Source: a virus
Length of the DNA: 47,968 nucleotides
Strand: one strand, 5' to 3'
Virus record (IMG/VR): IMGVR_UViG_3300031578_000065
Coordinates: 1 to 47,968 of that record
Each line of letters starts with the position of its first letter. The first letter of the stretch is position 1. The notes under the pieces were generated by a model. That model was given only the letters and a program-made list of their open reading frames with translations, did no database searches and was not told the DNA's origin. This document shows, piece after piece, positions 33,001-40,381 of this stretch. The position numbers and the translations under genes were made by a program.

Positions 33001-33563
33001 GGTTCCATCCCCGCGTCTGTCGGTTCCTCAGACAGGATATCATCGGCGCATCTGGCCTCGTCGATATCAGCTGAGCCAGCACCAGCGAAATCGGCCCACT
33101 GATACCCGGAACCAGCCAGGATTGCCGTGCCATCCGGTCCACGCCAGCCTGGCGGCTTCATCAGGTCCCGCCGGTGGCCGCGCTTGGTCGGGCCAGGGAC
33201 TTTCTCCATGTTCGCCCGCTGGACGTCATCCCACAAGGTCTGCCAGGGCAATCCCATCATGACGGCCGTACCGATGGCGAAGTAGACCAGGTCCACGAGC
33301 GCATCGGCCTGGTCAGCGAGATGACCTTGTGGTCGTCTGACGGATATATTGATTTTGTCCGGCGCGATCTGGTCTTCATCATGCTGTGTCTGAAATTTAA
33401 GCCCGCTTGCATCGGCGAACTCTGTCAGCTCCTCCAGCATGCACTCGATCCGCTCCTTGAGCTTGCGTTGGGTCAGGTGTTGGGGCTTGTGACCAACCAT
33501 CAGGCCGAACTTCCGGTTGAATTCCGCGATGTCCTGCTCGTGAGTATTTTTGCCGTTGCTCAT
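32997..33563 (-). CDS. MazG-type nucleotide pyrophosphohydrolase (PRA-PH-like)
   Basis: 188 aa from the ATG at 33563 (ATGA overlap). The all-alpha metal-binding pattern is visible: ERIECMLEELTEFADAS and DALVDLVYFAIGTAVMMGLPW, then DDVQRANMEKVPG, as in phage MazG-like enzymes. It should cleave a (d)NTP to the monophosphate; in this cassette a dCTPase/dUTPase role, like T4 gp56, is the natural guess. The C-terminal ~60 residues (ADFAGAGSADIDEARCADD) are acidic and of unknown use. Confidence 0.75.
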   Translation of the reverse strand: MSNGKNTHEQDIAEFNRKFGLMVGHKPQHLTQRKLKERIECMLEELTEFADASGLKFQTQHDEDQIAPDKINISVRRPQGHLADQADALVDLVYFAIGTAVMMGLPWQTLWDDVQRANMEKVPGPTKRGHRRDLMKPPGWRGPDGTAILAGSGYQWADFAGAGSADIDEARCADDILSEEPTDAGMEP

Positions 33564-34915
33564 GATTGTGACTCCTTCTGTTTGCGTAGACGATTGCGTT
33601 GCCAAGCCACGTCGCTGAGGGTGGCCTTGGAGTTGGGGAACTGGCGATGGACTTCCGCCAGGATCTTGTCGGGATGGTCGCCGCGCTCCAGACATTCACG
33701 AATGAACTCGCCGCTGCCCATCTTCTGCAGGCCAGACTTCTTGCTGACCGGATTGCCCGGTGCTCGTGGCGACCTGATGCGCACCCTGGCCGCCGGCGCC
33801 GGTTCCTGGCTCCACTGGCGGACATCGCCGAACTGAGAATCAGGCGCAGCCAATTGCTCCTCGGCAAAGACCTTGTCAGGCCCTCCAGAACAGTCATAGA
33901 GGGTGTAGACCGGGCGACGAGGCAGTCGCTTGCCCGTAGTAATCCCGGCAGCAACGGCCGTCGCCAGCCACTTGCCTACGGGTGGCATGACGGCACGGGA
34001 CAACATGATGAAGTCTGACCCGTTGCCGCCACCGGCGCCTCGCCAGTCAGGCGGCAGCCCACACAAGCGAAGTTGCTCTGACCAGGTGAGCATGCGCGGT
34101 TCGAACGGATGGAGCAGATTGACCCGATCCAGGTTCACCGGTGCGGGCTGATCGGGGAGAAGTCGCCGACTGAAGAACCCAGGTCGCCGACTGACTTTCA
34201 GTGCAGTAACTTCCTTGGTGTCGAGGGCTTGCCACGACCGACGCATTTTGCCGTGGTTCTCAGACAGCTCCCACAACTTATCCCAGCCGGTTGCCGTGAC
34301 CTCAGCTTCGATCTTCTCGCCCTTGCTGATCCTCAGTCCCTTGAGCGCCTGGCGCACCGTGATTGGTGCAGTCAGGTCCGGGTAGATCAATGGATAGCGA
34401 TGAGCAACGACCAGGATACGCGGCCGGTTCTGAGGCGTACCGAGATACATGTTGTTTTGCTTGATCACAGTCACATGATACCCGGCTGCCATCCAGGCCT
34501 GAGCAATCCGGTCGATGAATCCGCGACCGTGGCGCCAGGCATTGGTGACAGACTCCCAAACCCACGCATCGGGCCTCAGGTCGATACCGTATGTGGCCAG
34601 GTTATCGATGTACCCGAGGCGTTCGGTGTGTTCTTGCCACGACCCCTTCTTGCTGGCCCTGGCCGACGACCAGGCAGCGCAGGGCGGATTGCAGAACATC
34701 AGGTTGACCTTGCCGAAGGTCTTGGGCTCAGGCCAATCGGATGGATACATCCAGACCCGGCCGACCAGCTCCGGGTGATTCAACTGGGCAGTTGCAACGC
34801 CATAGTTGCTATGCTCCAGGTGACCGAGGACCTTGTAGCCGGCTTGCTTGACACCGACGGTAAACAGGCCAGCGAAGATATCCCCGCCGAGAGCGGTTAG
34901 TGGATATTTAGCCAC
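33560..34915 (-). CDS. Divergent C5-cytosine DNA methyltransferase homologue with C-terminal module
   Basis: 451 aa from the GTG at 34915 (overlaps the previous stop). It has the family motifs in order but altered: motif I DIFAGLFTVGVKQAGY (no FxGxGG), motif IV NPPCAAWSS with the catalytic Cys79, motif VI WVWESV where ENV is usual, motif VIII QNRPRIL (162-166) and motif X SRAVMPPVG. The catalytic Cys and Glu remain, so it may be active, on cytosine or on an already modified cytosine. The last ~50 residues (GEFIRECLERGDHPDKI... VAWQRNRLRKQ) are a separate module also present in the proteins encoded at 36022 and 37151. Ends within the MazG-like start. Confidence 0.75.
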   Translation of the reverse strand: MAKYPLTALGGDIFAGLFTVGVKQAGYKVLGHLEHSNYGVATAQLNHPELVGRVWMYPSDWPEPKTFGKVNLMFCNPPCAAWSSARASKKGSWQEHTERLGYIDNLATYGIDLRPDAWVWESVTNAWRHGRGFIDRIAQAWMAAGYHVTVIKQNNMYLGTPQNRPRILVVAHRYPLIYPDLTAPITVRQALKGLRISKGEKIEAEVTATGWDKLWELSENHGKMRRSWQALDTKEVTALKVSRRPGFFSRRLLPDQPAPVNLDRVNLLHPFEPRMLTWSEQLRLCGLPPDWRGAGGGNGSDFIMLSRAVMPPVGKWLATAVAAGITTGKRLPRRPVYTLYDCSGGPDKVFAEEQLAAPDSQFGDVRQWSQEPAPAARVRIRSPRAPGNPVSKKSGLQKMGSGEFIRECLERGDHPDKILAEVHRQFPNSKATLSDVAWQRNRLRKQKESQS

Positions 34916-35138
34916 GAGTCACCTCCGAAATCGGGTATTTGATAAATTTCTCCGCTTCCTGATCAGTTTGCATAAAGTGAAGTAACGCGCCAACCTTCAG
35001 TTTGCGAAGGTTGGTGACTTTGACGTCTTTCCAAAGCCAGTCCTGGAAAGGACGAGATGCTTTAACCTCGCTGGTTTTCTCGTCTATATCCCACTCGAGA
35101 AAGTCCTGCCCGTGATCTTCGAACTTCACAGTGATCAT
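34908..35138 (-). CDS. Hypothetical protein (76 aa) between the two methyltransferase genes
   Basis: MITVKFEDHGQDFLEW starts at 35138 in the stop of the upstream methyltransferase gene (ATGA). It is a small charged alpha/beta protein with a VTNLRKLKVGALLHF middle. Similar short proteins often accompany phage enzymes; no family recognised. Co-translated with both neighbours, so likely part of the same function. Confidence 0.65.
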   Translation of the reverse strand: MITVKFEDHGQDFLEWDIDEKTSEVKASRPFQDWLWKDVKVTNLRKLKVGALLHFMQTDQEAEKFIKYPISEVTRG

Positions 35139-35932
35139 GCCGGCCTCCGGCAAATCCACAGGTTGTTGCGAGCTACATCGGGATAGAGCGGAGCGAAGAT
35201 CGCCGAGAGGGCGTCGTTGTCGTAGTAGTCAGCAAGTGCCTGCTTCATACGATGAACTTGTCGATGGTCAACCAGGTTCTCAGGATCAACGAATTGGTTT
35301 TGGATTCCCTTCCCGATATCCCTCACATTCATGAATGTACCGAACCGGCGTTCGACGATGAAGCCGGCCTTCTCCACCATCTTCTGGAGCTCAGGCACCG
35401 TGTACTCGTGGATATGGTTCGCAGCGTGATGCTTGCCGTCGTAGACTGGAGTGGACATCAGCATCACGCCTCCGGGCCTGAGCAGTTCGAAGCAGCCCTT
35501 CAGCAACTTCTTACCGTGCTCGACCTTCATGTGCTCGATGACTTCCATGTGAACGGCGACGTCGAACCCATGGCTGGCGCCAGGTTCGCCCGGTCGCGGA
35601 ATCTGCCGCCAGTTCTTGGTGAAGTCGAATTCGCCGAGCAGGGTGGATTGCTTGTGACCTGATCCCAGCCCGGTCAACTTGTTCAGATCTACTCCGGTGT
35701 AGGACGCTGCCAGCTGGAACGACCCGTGAAACAGCATCCGCCACAACGGTCGCTCAGGCCCACAACCGACTTCCAGAACGTGGTCGGTTTTCTTGATCCA
35801 GCGTCGGGCAAAGGACCAGCGGTGCCAGTGAGCTGTGTAGTCGCGATGGAGTTTTGCGCCCTCCATATTGGCGTGCAGGGATGTCTGATCGAACTCGCGA
35901 TCATCCCTGCGCTTCTCGCGCGGTGTCTTCAT
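35135..35932 (-). CDS. Class I SAM-dependent methyltransferase
   Basis: 265 aa. A Rossmann-type methyltransferase: motif I HVLEVGCGPE, then YTGVDLN, MEVIEHMK and LLRPGGVMLMSTPV. No DNA-specific NPPY or PC motif is seen, so it resembles methyltransferases acting on small molecules or on modified bases. Start at 35932 with GAGG upstream. It follows a strong hairpin. Its place in the dCMP cassette makes a role in base modification attractive but unproven. Confidence 0.75.
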   Translation of the reverse strand: MKTPREKRRDDREFDQTSLHANMEGAKLHRDYTAHWHRWSFARRWIKKTDHVLEVGCGPERPLWRMLFHGSFQLAASYTGVDLNKLTGLGSGHKQSTLLGEFDFTKNWRQIPRPGEPGASHGFDVAVHMEVIEHMKVEHGKKLLKGCFELLRPGGVMLMSTPVYDGKHHAANHIHEYTVPELQKMVEKAGFIVERRFGTFMNVRDIGKGIQNQFVDPENLVDHRQVHRMKQALADYYDNDALSAIFAPLYPDVARNNLWICRRPA

Positions 35933-35962
35933 GGGAAGTCCTCAGGACAGAAACAGGAAAGG

Positions 35963-35997
35963 CCAGCATTGATCGGCGTGAGCACGATCAATGCCGG
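35963..35997. terminator. Intercistronic hairpin before the modification cassette
   Basis: GCATTGATCG (35966-35975) and CGATCAATGC (35985-35994) pair perfectly with a 9-nt loop, and two more flanking pairs extend it. On the minus strand it is followed by CTTTCCTGTTTCTG. It could be a weak terminator or an RNA-processing site separating upstream genes from the cassette. Confidence 0.55.
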
Positions 35998-36021
35998 GAA
36001 GCCGTAGTCGGCTGCAGCCGG

Positions 36022-36780
36022 TCAGGCCTTGATGGCGTCCGGCACCTTGGCGCCGCCCTTGCGCAAGTGGTTCCGGTACCAACTGACGTACGCACGCTTC
36101 TTGTCATCCAGGCCAAAGGCCTTCTGGACCTTGGCGAAGATCGCGTCATCGGTCAGCTTGCCTTCCATGATGAGGCTCTGGAACATGGACGAGGCGCTTT
36201 CCTTGCGCGCGCCCTTCTCCTTGGGCTCAGCCTTCTCCTTGCTCTTGCCCTTCGCCGCCGGAGCGGCCTTGCCCTTGCCCTTGCTACCCGAGGCCGGATT
36301 GGCCGGCTTGGTGGGGAGCTGCTTGACCTTCGGTGCACTGTTCGCCGGCAGGTCGGTCTTCTTGGTGCCGGTCTTGACTGAGGCCTCGAGGGCTGCAGTC
36401 TCGTTGGTCGGTCCCTTGCCCTTCAGGCTACTGGAGCCTTTGGCGGCGGGTTTGGTCTTCGGCTTGGCAGTGTTGGCGGTTTTCTTGGCGGTAGCCATGG
36501 TGATATCCTCTTTGGTGACGGTGGTTACGTGCCCGAGATAATCAAGGGCATCGCGGGTTGCGCCGATCTGGCGCGCATAACCGACATAGAGCCGGGCGGC
36601 TCGTTCTGCCGGGTAATCCTTGAGCGGTTGGAACTCAGCATCGAATTCAGTCGCTCGCCGGTCTTCCACATCGAGGCCTTCCTCGACATTCAACCGGATG
36701 ATCTTGACTTCACTTTTTGTTCTGGCGACGACCAGGCAGCTTCTGCGCTGGCGGTCGACGCACGCGACGACCTGATTCAT
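36022..36780 (-). CDS. Basic protein with N-terminal domain, Lys/Ala/Pro linker and C-terminal WYRN module; possible internal start
   Basis: 252 aa from the ATG at 36780 (GGAGG 7 nt upstream). Residues 1-93 are a small domain (VACVDRQRRSCLVVARTKSEVKII, ending DYLGHVTTVTKEDI). A second ATG at 36498 (MATAKKTANTAK) is in the same frame and has its own AGAGG about 9 nt upstream, so a 158-aa product may also be made, or the reading frame joins two ancestral genes. The middle is histone-H1-like (Lys, Ala, Pro, Thr). The last ~45 residues (SMFQSLIMEGKLTDDAIF...VSWYRNHLRKG) are the module shared with the C5-methyltransferase homologue and the 37151 protein. Confidence 0.7.
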   Translation of the reverse strand: MNQVVACVDRQRRSCLVVARTKSEVKIIRLNVEEGLDVEDRRATEFDAEFQPLKDYPAERAARLYVGYARQIGATRDALDYLGHVTTVTKEDITMATAKKTANTAKPKTKPAAKGSSSLKGKGPTNETAALEASVKTGTKKTDLPANSAPKVKQLPTKPANPASGSKGKGKAAPAAKGKSKEKAEPKEKGARKESASSMFQSLIMEGKLTDDAIFAKVQKAFGLDDKKRAYVSWYRNHLRKGGAKVPDAIKA

Positions 36781-37009
36781 TTGTGAGCCTCCAAGCCAGA
36801 TCATCAGCAGTGACCGAGAGTTCAAGCATGCCTTCCAGCATTGCTTTGGCCTCAGCCCACTGGATCGGGCCACAGATGTTGAAGTTGAAATGGACTTGCT
36901 TGTTGCCGATGACTTCGACGATTGCGATACGCTGAGCGGTTCCTACACTCAGCGAGTACCGCTCGTTCTCAGCCGTCGACTCGTCGCTGATCCTCACGAG
37001 GTTTACCAT
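36710..37009 (-). CDS. Hypothetical protein (99 aa)
   Basis: Starts at the ATG at 37009 (MVNLVRISDESTAENE), 9 nt after GAAGG. A small alpha/beta protein (AIVEVIGNKQVHFNFNICGP; EAKAMLEGMLELSVTADD) with a basic tail (RRVRRPPAQKLPGRRQNKK). It overlaps the start of the 252-aa gene by 71 nt and the previous gene by 41 nt. Function unknown. Confidence 0.65.
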   Translation of the reverse strand: MVNLVRISDESTAENERYSLSVGTAQRIAIVEVIGNKQVHFNFNICGPIQWAEAKAMLEGMLELSVTADDLAWRLTNESGRRVRRPPAQKLPGRRQNKK

Positions 37010-37148
37010 GGTCAATGACCTTCAGGAACTTGAGCGTGCTGGAGGGATGCTGAACCTGAGCCGCCTCGACGACCTTGGCCAGCGTGGTATTTGGAGTGCA
37101 GATGACCTTGGCTTTGTGGCCATCGCGATAGAGTGCTTCAACGAGCAT
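36969..37148 (-). CDS. Hypothetical protein (59 aa)
   Basis: Starts MLVEALYRDGHKAKV at 37148 after AGGAAGG. The short sequence has one alpha/beta repeat and a basic end (DHGKPREDQRR). Two nt separate it from the upstream gene. Function unknown. Confidence 0.6.
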   Translation of the reverse strand: MLVEALYRDGHKAKVICTPNTTLAKVVEAAQVQHPSSTLKFLKVIDHGKPREDQRRVDG

Positions 37149-37150
37149 GA

Positions 37151-37696
37151 TTAGTCCTTCCTCGGTGGGAGTTTGCCAATCCGGCGGAAATGACACCGGT
37201 ACCAACTGACGTAGTGAGCGCGGTCGTCCCCAAGCTGCCAGCGAACCCGGACGGTATCCCAGACTTCCTGGTTGGTCTTACCCTTCAGGAACAAAGCCAG
37301 ACAGTCACCGGCGCAACTGGCTGCCCGCGGCTTGCGCTTCGGGATGGTAACGGGTTTCTGCTGGGCCACCTCAGGATTGGAGGTTTCCACGGCGACGGCC
37401 GCCTCGACGACGTTCACCTGATACCGGCCGTCGGCCAGCTTGTGGGTAAACTTCTTGTGATACTTCTTGTTCACGCCCAGCTTCAGCAGCATGGTAGTGG
37501 CGTGAGTCTGGTCCTTCGCGATCCGCGACCCCAAGGGGGCGCGCGGAGCAGACTTGACTTCGGGAGTCACGTGACGACGAGCGGGCTTCCGCACCGTAGC
37601 GCGGACTGGCCGGGCAGGTTTGGCCGGGGTGGCCTGAGTCTTGCGGGTGGATTTCGGCGCCGCCGTGGCAGCAGCCTTCGACTTCTTGGCTTTCAT
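37151..37696 (-). CDS. Basic protein with C-terminal WYR module (181 aa)
   Basis: MKAKKSKAAATAAPK begins at 37696, after GGCTGAGGAGGAG. The first ~55 residues are an H1-like Lys/Arg/Ala/Pro tail. A middle segment (THATTMLLKLGVNKKYHKKFTHKLADGRYQVNVVEA) looks like a small folded part. The last ~50 residues (CAGDCLALFLKGKTNQEVWDTV... YVSWYRCHFRRIG) are the shared module. DNA binding is likely from its charge; the target is unknown. Confidence 0.7.
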   Translation of the reverse strand: MKAKKSKAAATAAPKSTRKTQATPAKPARPVRATVRKPARRHVTPEVKSAPRAPLGSRIAKDQTHATTMLLKLGVNKKYHKKFTHKLADGRYQVNVVEAAVAVETSNPEVAQQKPVTIPKRKPRAASCAGDCLALFLKGKTNQEVWDTVRVRWQLGDDRAHYVSWYRCHFRRIGKLPPRKD

Positions 37697-37737
37697 GTCA
37701 TTCTCCTCCTCAGCCGAGGATCATATTTGATCGGATT

Positions 37738-37923
37738 CTATCCTTTCGACTGGGCAGTCGTAAGGGTGATATTTTGAGCGAGCCGAGCGATATACGCCTC
37801 AGTCTGCTCAGCCTTGCGCAGGTAGTTCTTCCGTGCGTCCGGCAAGCTCAGTCGCTTGGCTACCTCAGCCTTGCGCCGGTACTCGGCAGCTTCCCGCTGC
37901 AGGAACTCGATGCGCCAGTTCAT
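37738..37923 (-). CDS. Small helical protein (61 aa)
   Basis: MNWRIEFLQREAAEYRRKAEVAKRL begins at 37923 in the stop of the upstream gene (ATGA). It is one long charged helix or helical hairpin (AYIARLAQNITLT). Unknown function. Confidence 0.6.
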   Translation of the reverse strand: MNWRIEFLQREAAEYRRKAEVAKRLSLPDARKNYLRKAEQTEAYIARLAQNITLTTAQSKG

Positions 37924-38216
37924 GCGCGCAGTACCGTCTGCCAGTCTTCCATGTACCAATAGTTGTCGCGGGCCAGATCCCATGCTTCATTGAAGAGGTC
38001 CATCGCATCCATCAGCTCGTAGTCGTCCTCGCCGATCCCGGCAAGCGTCTGATACGCCTCCATCATGTTGACGTTTGCGTCCATGTAATCGTGCGAAACG
38101 CAGCAGGGATTCTCCCGCGGGTTCTGCAGCAGCTTCTTGAGCTGATGGTATTCCAACTGGTCGTTGACGGATTTCGCGAAAGCGCGGGCCAGTTCTTCAG
38201 CCGTAACAGTTTTCAT
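37920..38216 (-). CDS. Hypothetical protein (98 aa), Tyr/Asp-rich
   Basis: MKTVTAEELARAFAKSVNDQL begins at 38216 (ATGA overlap with the upstream stop). It is all helical and acidic at the end (DLFNEAWDLARDNYWYMEDWQ). It has two adjacent Cys (NPCCVSHDY). Family unknown. Confidence 0.65.
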   Translation of the reverse strand: MKTVTAEELARAFAKSVNDQLEYHQLKKLLQNPRENPCCVSHDYMDANVNMMEAYQTLAGIGEDDYELMDAMDLFNEAWDLARDNYWYMEDWQTVLRA

Positions 38217-38503
38217 GACTTCATCCCCTTCGTGTTGAGCAGCATGATCATGGCGTCCTTCCAGTCTTTGCGACTGAAGGCTGACCAGTCCGTCGCCTTC
38301 TCATACGCTTCCATGGCGATAACCAGTTGAGTCTTTGAGATGTCCGCGGGCGTAACGACTGTGAAGTCTTGTTCAGCGATCAGCCGCGTGACTTTCTCTG
38401 CCGCCTCAGTCGTCGGCATCATGACGACGCGGGCGTGTGGGCCGATCCAGTTGTTGAAGGCATTGGCGATCATCGTTAGCGCCGCCAGTTGATTCTTGTT
38501 CAT
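38213..38503 (-). CDS. Hypothetical protein (96 aa)
   Basis: The ATG at 38503 (MNKNQLAALTMIANAFNNW) is preceded by GGCTGAGGAG, which sets the start over a longer frame. It is helical with a GPHARVVMMPTTEAAEKVTRL alpha/beta segment. Unknown function. It follows the putative promoter at 38548-38576. Confidence 0.65.
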   Translation of the reverse strand: MNKNQLAALTMIANAFNNWIGPHARVVMMPTTEAAEKVTRLIAEQDFTVVTPADISKTQLVIAMEAYEKATDWSAFSRKDWKDAMIMLLNTKGMKS

Positions 38504-38547
38504 GCCGTTCTCCTCAGCCGCCGGCCGTGTGGTTGGCCGTTGTGAGT

Positions 38548-38576
38548 AAGTTAGTGTGAACTCCACATCTTGTAAA
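38548..38576 (-). promoter_or_regulatory. Putative sigma70-type promoter, minus strand
   Basis: TTTACA (38576-38571) and TAACTT (38553-38548) are 17 nt apart, after the helicase stop and an AT-rich stem (TTTTCAA/TTGAAAA at 38583-38601). It would drive the small-gene/modification group leftward. It shares the GTTTACAA box with the 2652-2657 site. Confidence 0.4.
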
Positions 38577-38601
38577 CCCCCTTTTTCAAAATAATTGAAA
38601 A

Positions 38602-40110
38602 TTAAATGTGTGGACAAGCCCTACGGCGTTGCTGTAGGGCCTTGAGACCCGTGAACAAGGCCTGCTGGCCGGTCGCCTTTCCATGCAGCGATGCGACGAT
38701 TACTTCATCGACGGAATCCGTGACGACCAGCAAGTGACTGAAGATTCGCTTGTGCTTGCTGCCCGACCTCAGCAGCCGCCGGATGAACTGATCGTAAAGT
38801 TCGTAGTCCCACGTCGGCGCGAACCAGATGACGTGCTGCCCGGATTCCTGCAGGTTCAGCCCATGGGCGATCGACATGGGATGGGCAGCCAGCAGCGGCA
38901 ACTCCCCGCGGTTCCAAGCGTCCTCCAGAGCCTTGCCTTGTTTAACGCTGACCCCATGCCCGATATAGGGCAGCGCTTCGCCGTGCTCGCCCTTCAGGCG
39001 GGCCTGCAGGCGGGCCAGGTCATGTTGAAACTCGTAGGCGATCAGCGCAGGTTGGCCTTGCAGCTCCTCGACCAGGTCAACCAGGGCATCGAGTTTCGCG
39101 TCATGAATTTCCGTGAAGTCGCGCTTGGACTTCTGAATCTTGATCAGTTCGCCCAGTCCGCTCTCGTGATAGATCGCGCCGTTGGCTACCTGGCGGCACT
39201 TGCCGAGCGCAACACCGATGTTCTTCGCCGTAACCTCGCCATCCTGGAGCTCAGCGAACAAGTCTTTTTCCAACCCGTCGTAGATTTTCCGGGCTGGCGC
39301 CGGAAGTTCAACCGGGACGACGTTCTCGACCAGCTTGGGCAATTCCAAGTAGTCGTCGCCCGCCATGCGCAAGACAACGGGAGCGATCGCCTCATAGATC
39401 TTCTCAGCTGACCCATTCAGCAACGTGTAATCAAATCCGTTGAAGCTCGGCACGAAGTACTTTCGCCGGTAGTGCGTGATGTACTGGCCCAGCGACCGGC
39501 CCAGATCCAGCATCAGCATCTGACCAAACAATCCCATCAGCCCATTGGCGGCGGGCGAGCCGGTCAACCCCCAACGGCGGGCGAACGTCGGGAGTACCTG
39601 CTTCAGCGCTCGCGACCGTATGGCGCTGTAGTTCTTGAACTTGGTCAGCTCGTCAAGTACGAGTACGTCGAACCCGAATTGCTTGAACCGTCGAACGTCG
39701 ACACTGATTGATACCTTTTTGCCTTTCTTGATCTTCGTCGGCTGAAGCAACCAGTCCAGCCCTTCAGGGTTGATCAAATAGATGTCTACATCTTGCTTCA
39801 GCAGTTCATCCTTCTTTGGACCATGCAAGACGACGTGCGTCAATCCGTTGAAGTCCGACCACTTCTTCAGCTCATTGGGCCAGGTCGAGTGGGATACCCG
39901 CAACGGAGCGACGACCAACACCTTGTTGATCATCTTCTTTCGCTTGAGCAGCAGGATCGCCGCCAGCGTGATAGACGTCTTGCGCAGTCCTGGATCAAGG
40001 AACAGACCGGCGCACGCCTGGCTTATCAGGAACTTCACGGCCTTTTTCATGTACGGCAGCGGAACCCATGGCACGGGCGATGGCTTTAATGGCGAGGTGA
40101 GCTTGGTCAT
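38602..40110 (-). CDS. SNF2-like SF2 helicase
   Basis: 502 aa. Helicase motifs in order: motif I region LFLDPGLRKTSITLA, where the usual G-x-GK[ST] reads GLRKT; motif II VLDELTKFKN; motif III LTGSPAANGL; motif VI QFIRRLLRSGSK. It resembles the phage SNF2/SWI2 group that works next to VRR-NUC nucleases in replication or recombination. The first 116 nt overlap the VRR-NUC gene. Confidence 0.85.
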   Translation of the reverse strand: MTKLTSPLKPSPVPWVPLPYMKKAVKFLISQACAGLFLDPGLRKTSITLAAILLLKRKKMINKVLVVAPLRVSHSTWPNELKKWSDFNGLTHVVLHGPKKDELLKQDVDIYLINPEGLDWLLQPTKIKKGKKVSISVDVRRFKQFGFDVLVLDELTKFKNYSAIRSRALKQVLPTFARRWGLTGSPAANGLMGLFGQMLMLDLGRSLGQYITHYRRKYFVPSFNGFDYTLLNGSAEKIYEAIAPVVLRMAGDDYLELPKLVENVVPVELPAPARKIYDGLEKDLFAELQDGEVTAKNIGVALGKCRQVANGAIYHESGLGELIKIQKSKRDFTEIHDAKLDALVDLVEELQGQPALIAYEFQHDLARLQARLKGEHGEALPYIGHGVSVKQGKALEDAWNRGELPLLAAHPMSIAHGLNLQESGQHVIWFAPTWDYELYDQFIRRLLRSGSKHKRIFSHLLVVTDSVDEVIVASLHGKATGQQALFTGLKALQQRRRACPHI

Positions 40111-40381
40111 GAGTTTCTACCTTGTACCCGTTGCGTTTCAGGAAGCGGTGAACGTAAGCCTGGCGCTTCTTCAGCGATTCGCCAGGCTGCTTGAATTCAA
40201 TGAGTAAAGGCAGGCCGCCGGGAATGAAGAAAATCCGGTCGGGCCAGCCCGTGTCGCCGCGGGGAGTGAACTTCAGTCCTTCCACTCCCCACAGCCGCTT
40301 GGCTTCCGCGACGACCCAGTCTTCCAGGTCGTACTCGTCGCGGAAGACTAGAGCATCACCTGCCTTGTGACGAAGGGTCAT
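39995..40381 (-). CDS. VRR-NUC domain nuclease
   Basis: 128 aa from the ATG at 40381 (MTLRHKAGDALVFR). The PD-(D/E)xK core of the family is seen as DTGWPDRIFFIPGG, LLIEFKQPGE and KKRQAYVHRFL. It probably cuts branched DNA with the helicase next to it. It overlaps the exonuclease gene by 26 nt and the helicase gene by 116 nt. Confidence 0.85.
   Translation of the reverse strand: MTLRHKAGDALVFRDEYDLEDWVVAEAKRLWGVEGLKFTPRGDTGWPDRIFFIPGGLPLLIEFKQPGESLKKRQAYVHRFLKRNGYKVETHDQAHLAIKAIARAMGSAAVHEKGREVPDKPGVRRSVP

Noticed and set aside
38683-39411. 242-aa plus-strand open frame opposite the helicase
   Set aside because: Antisense shadow; the minus frame holds all helicase motifs.
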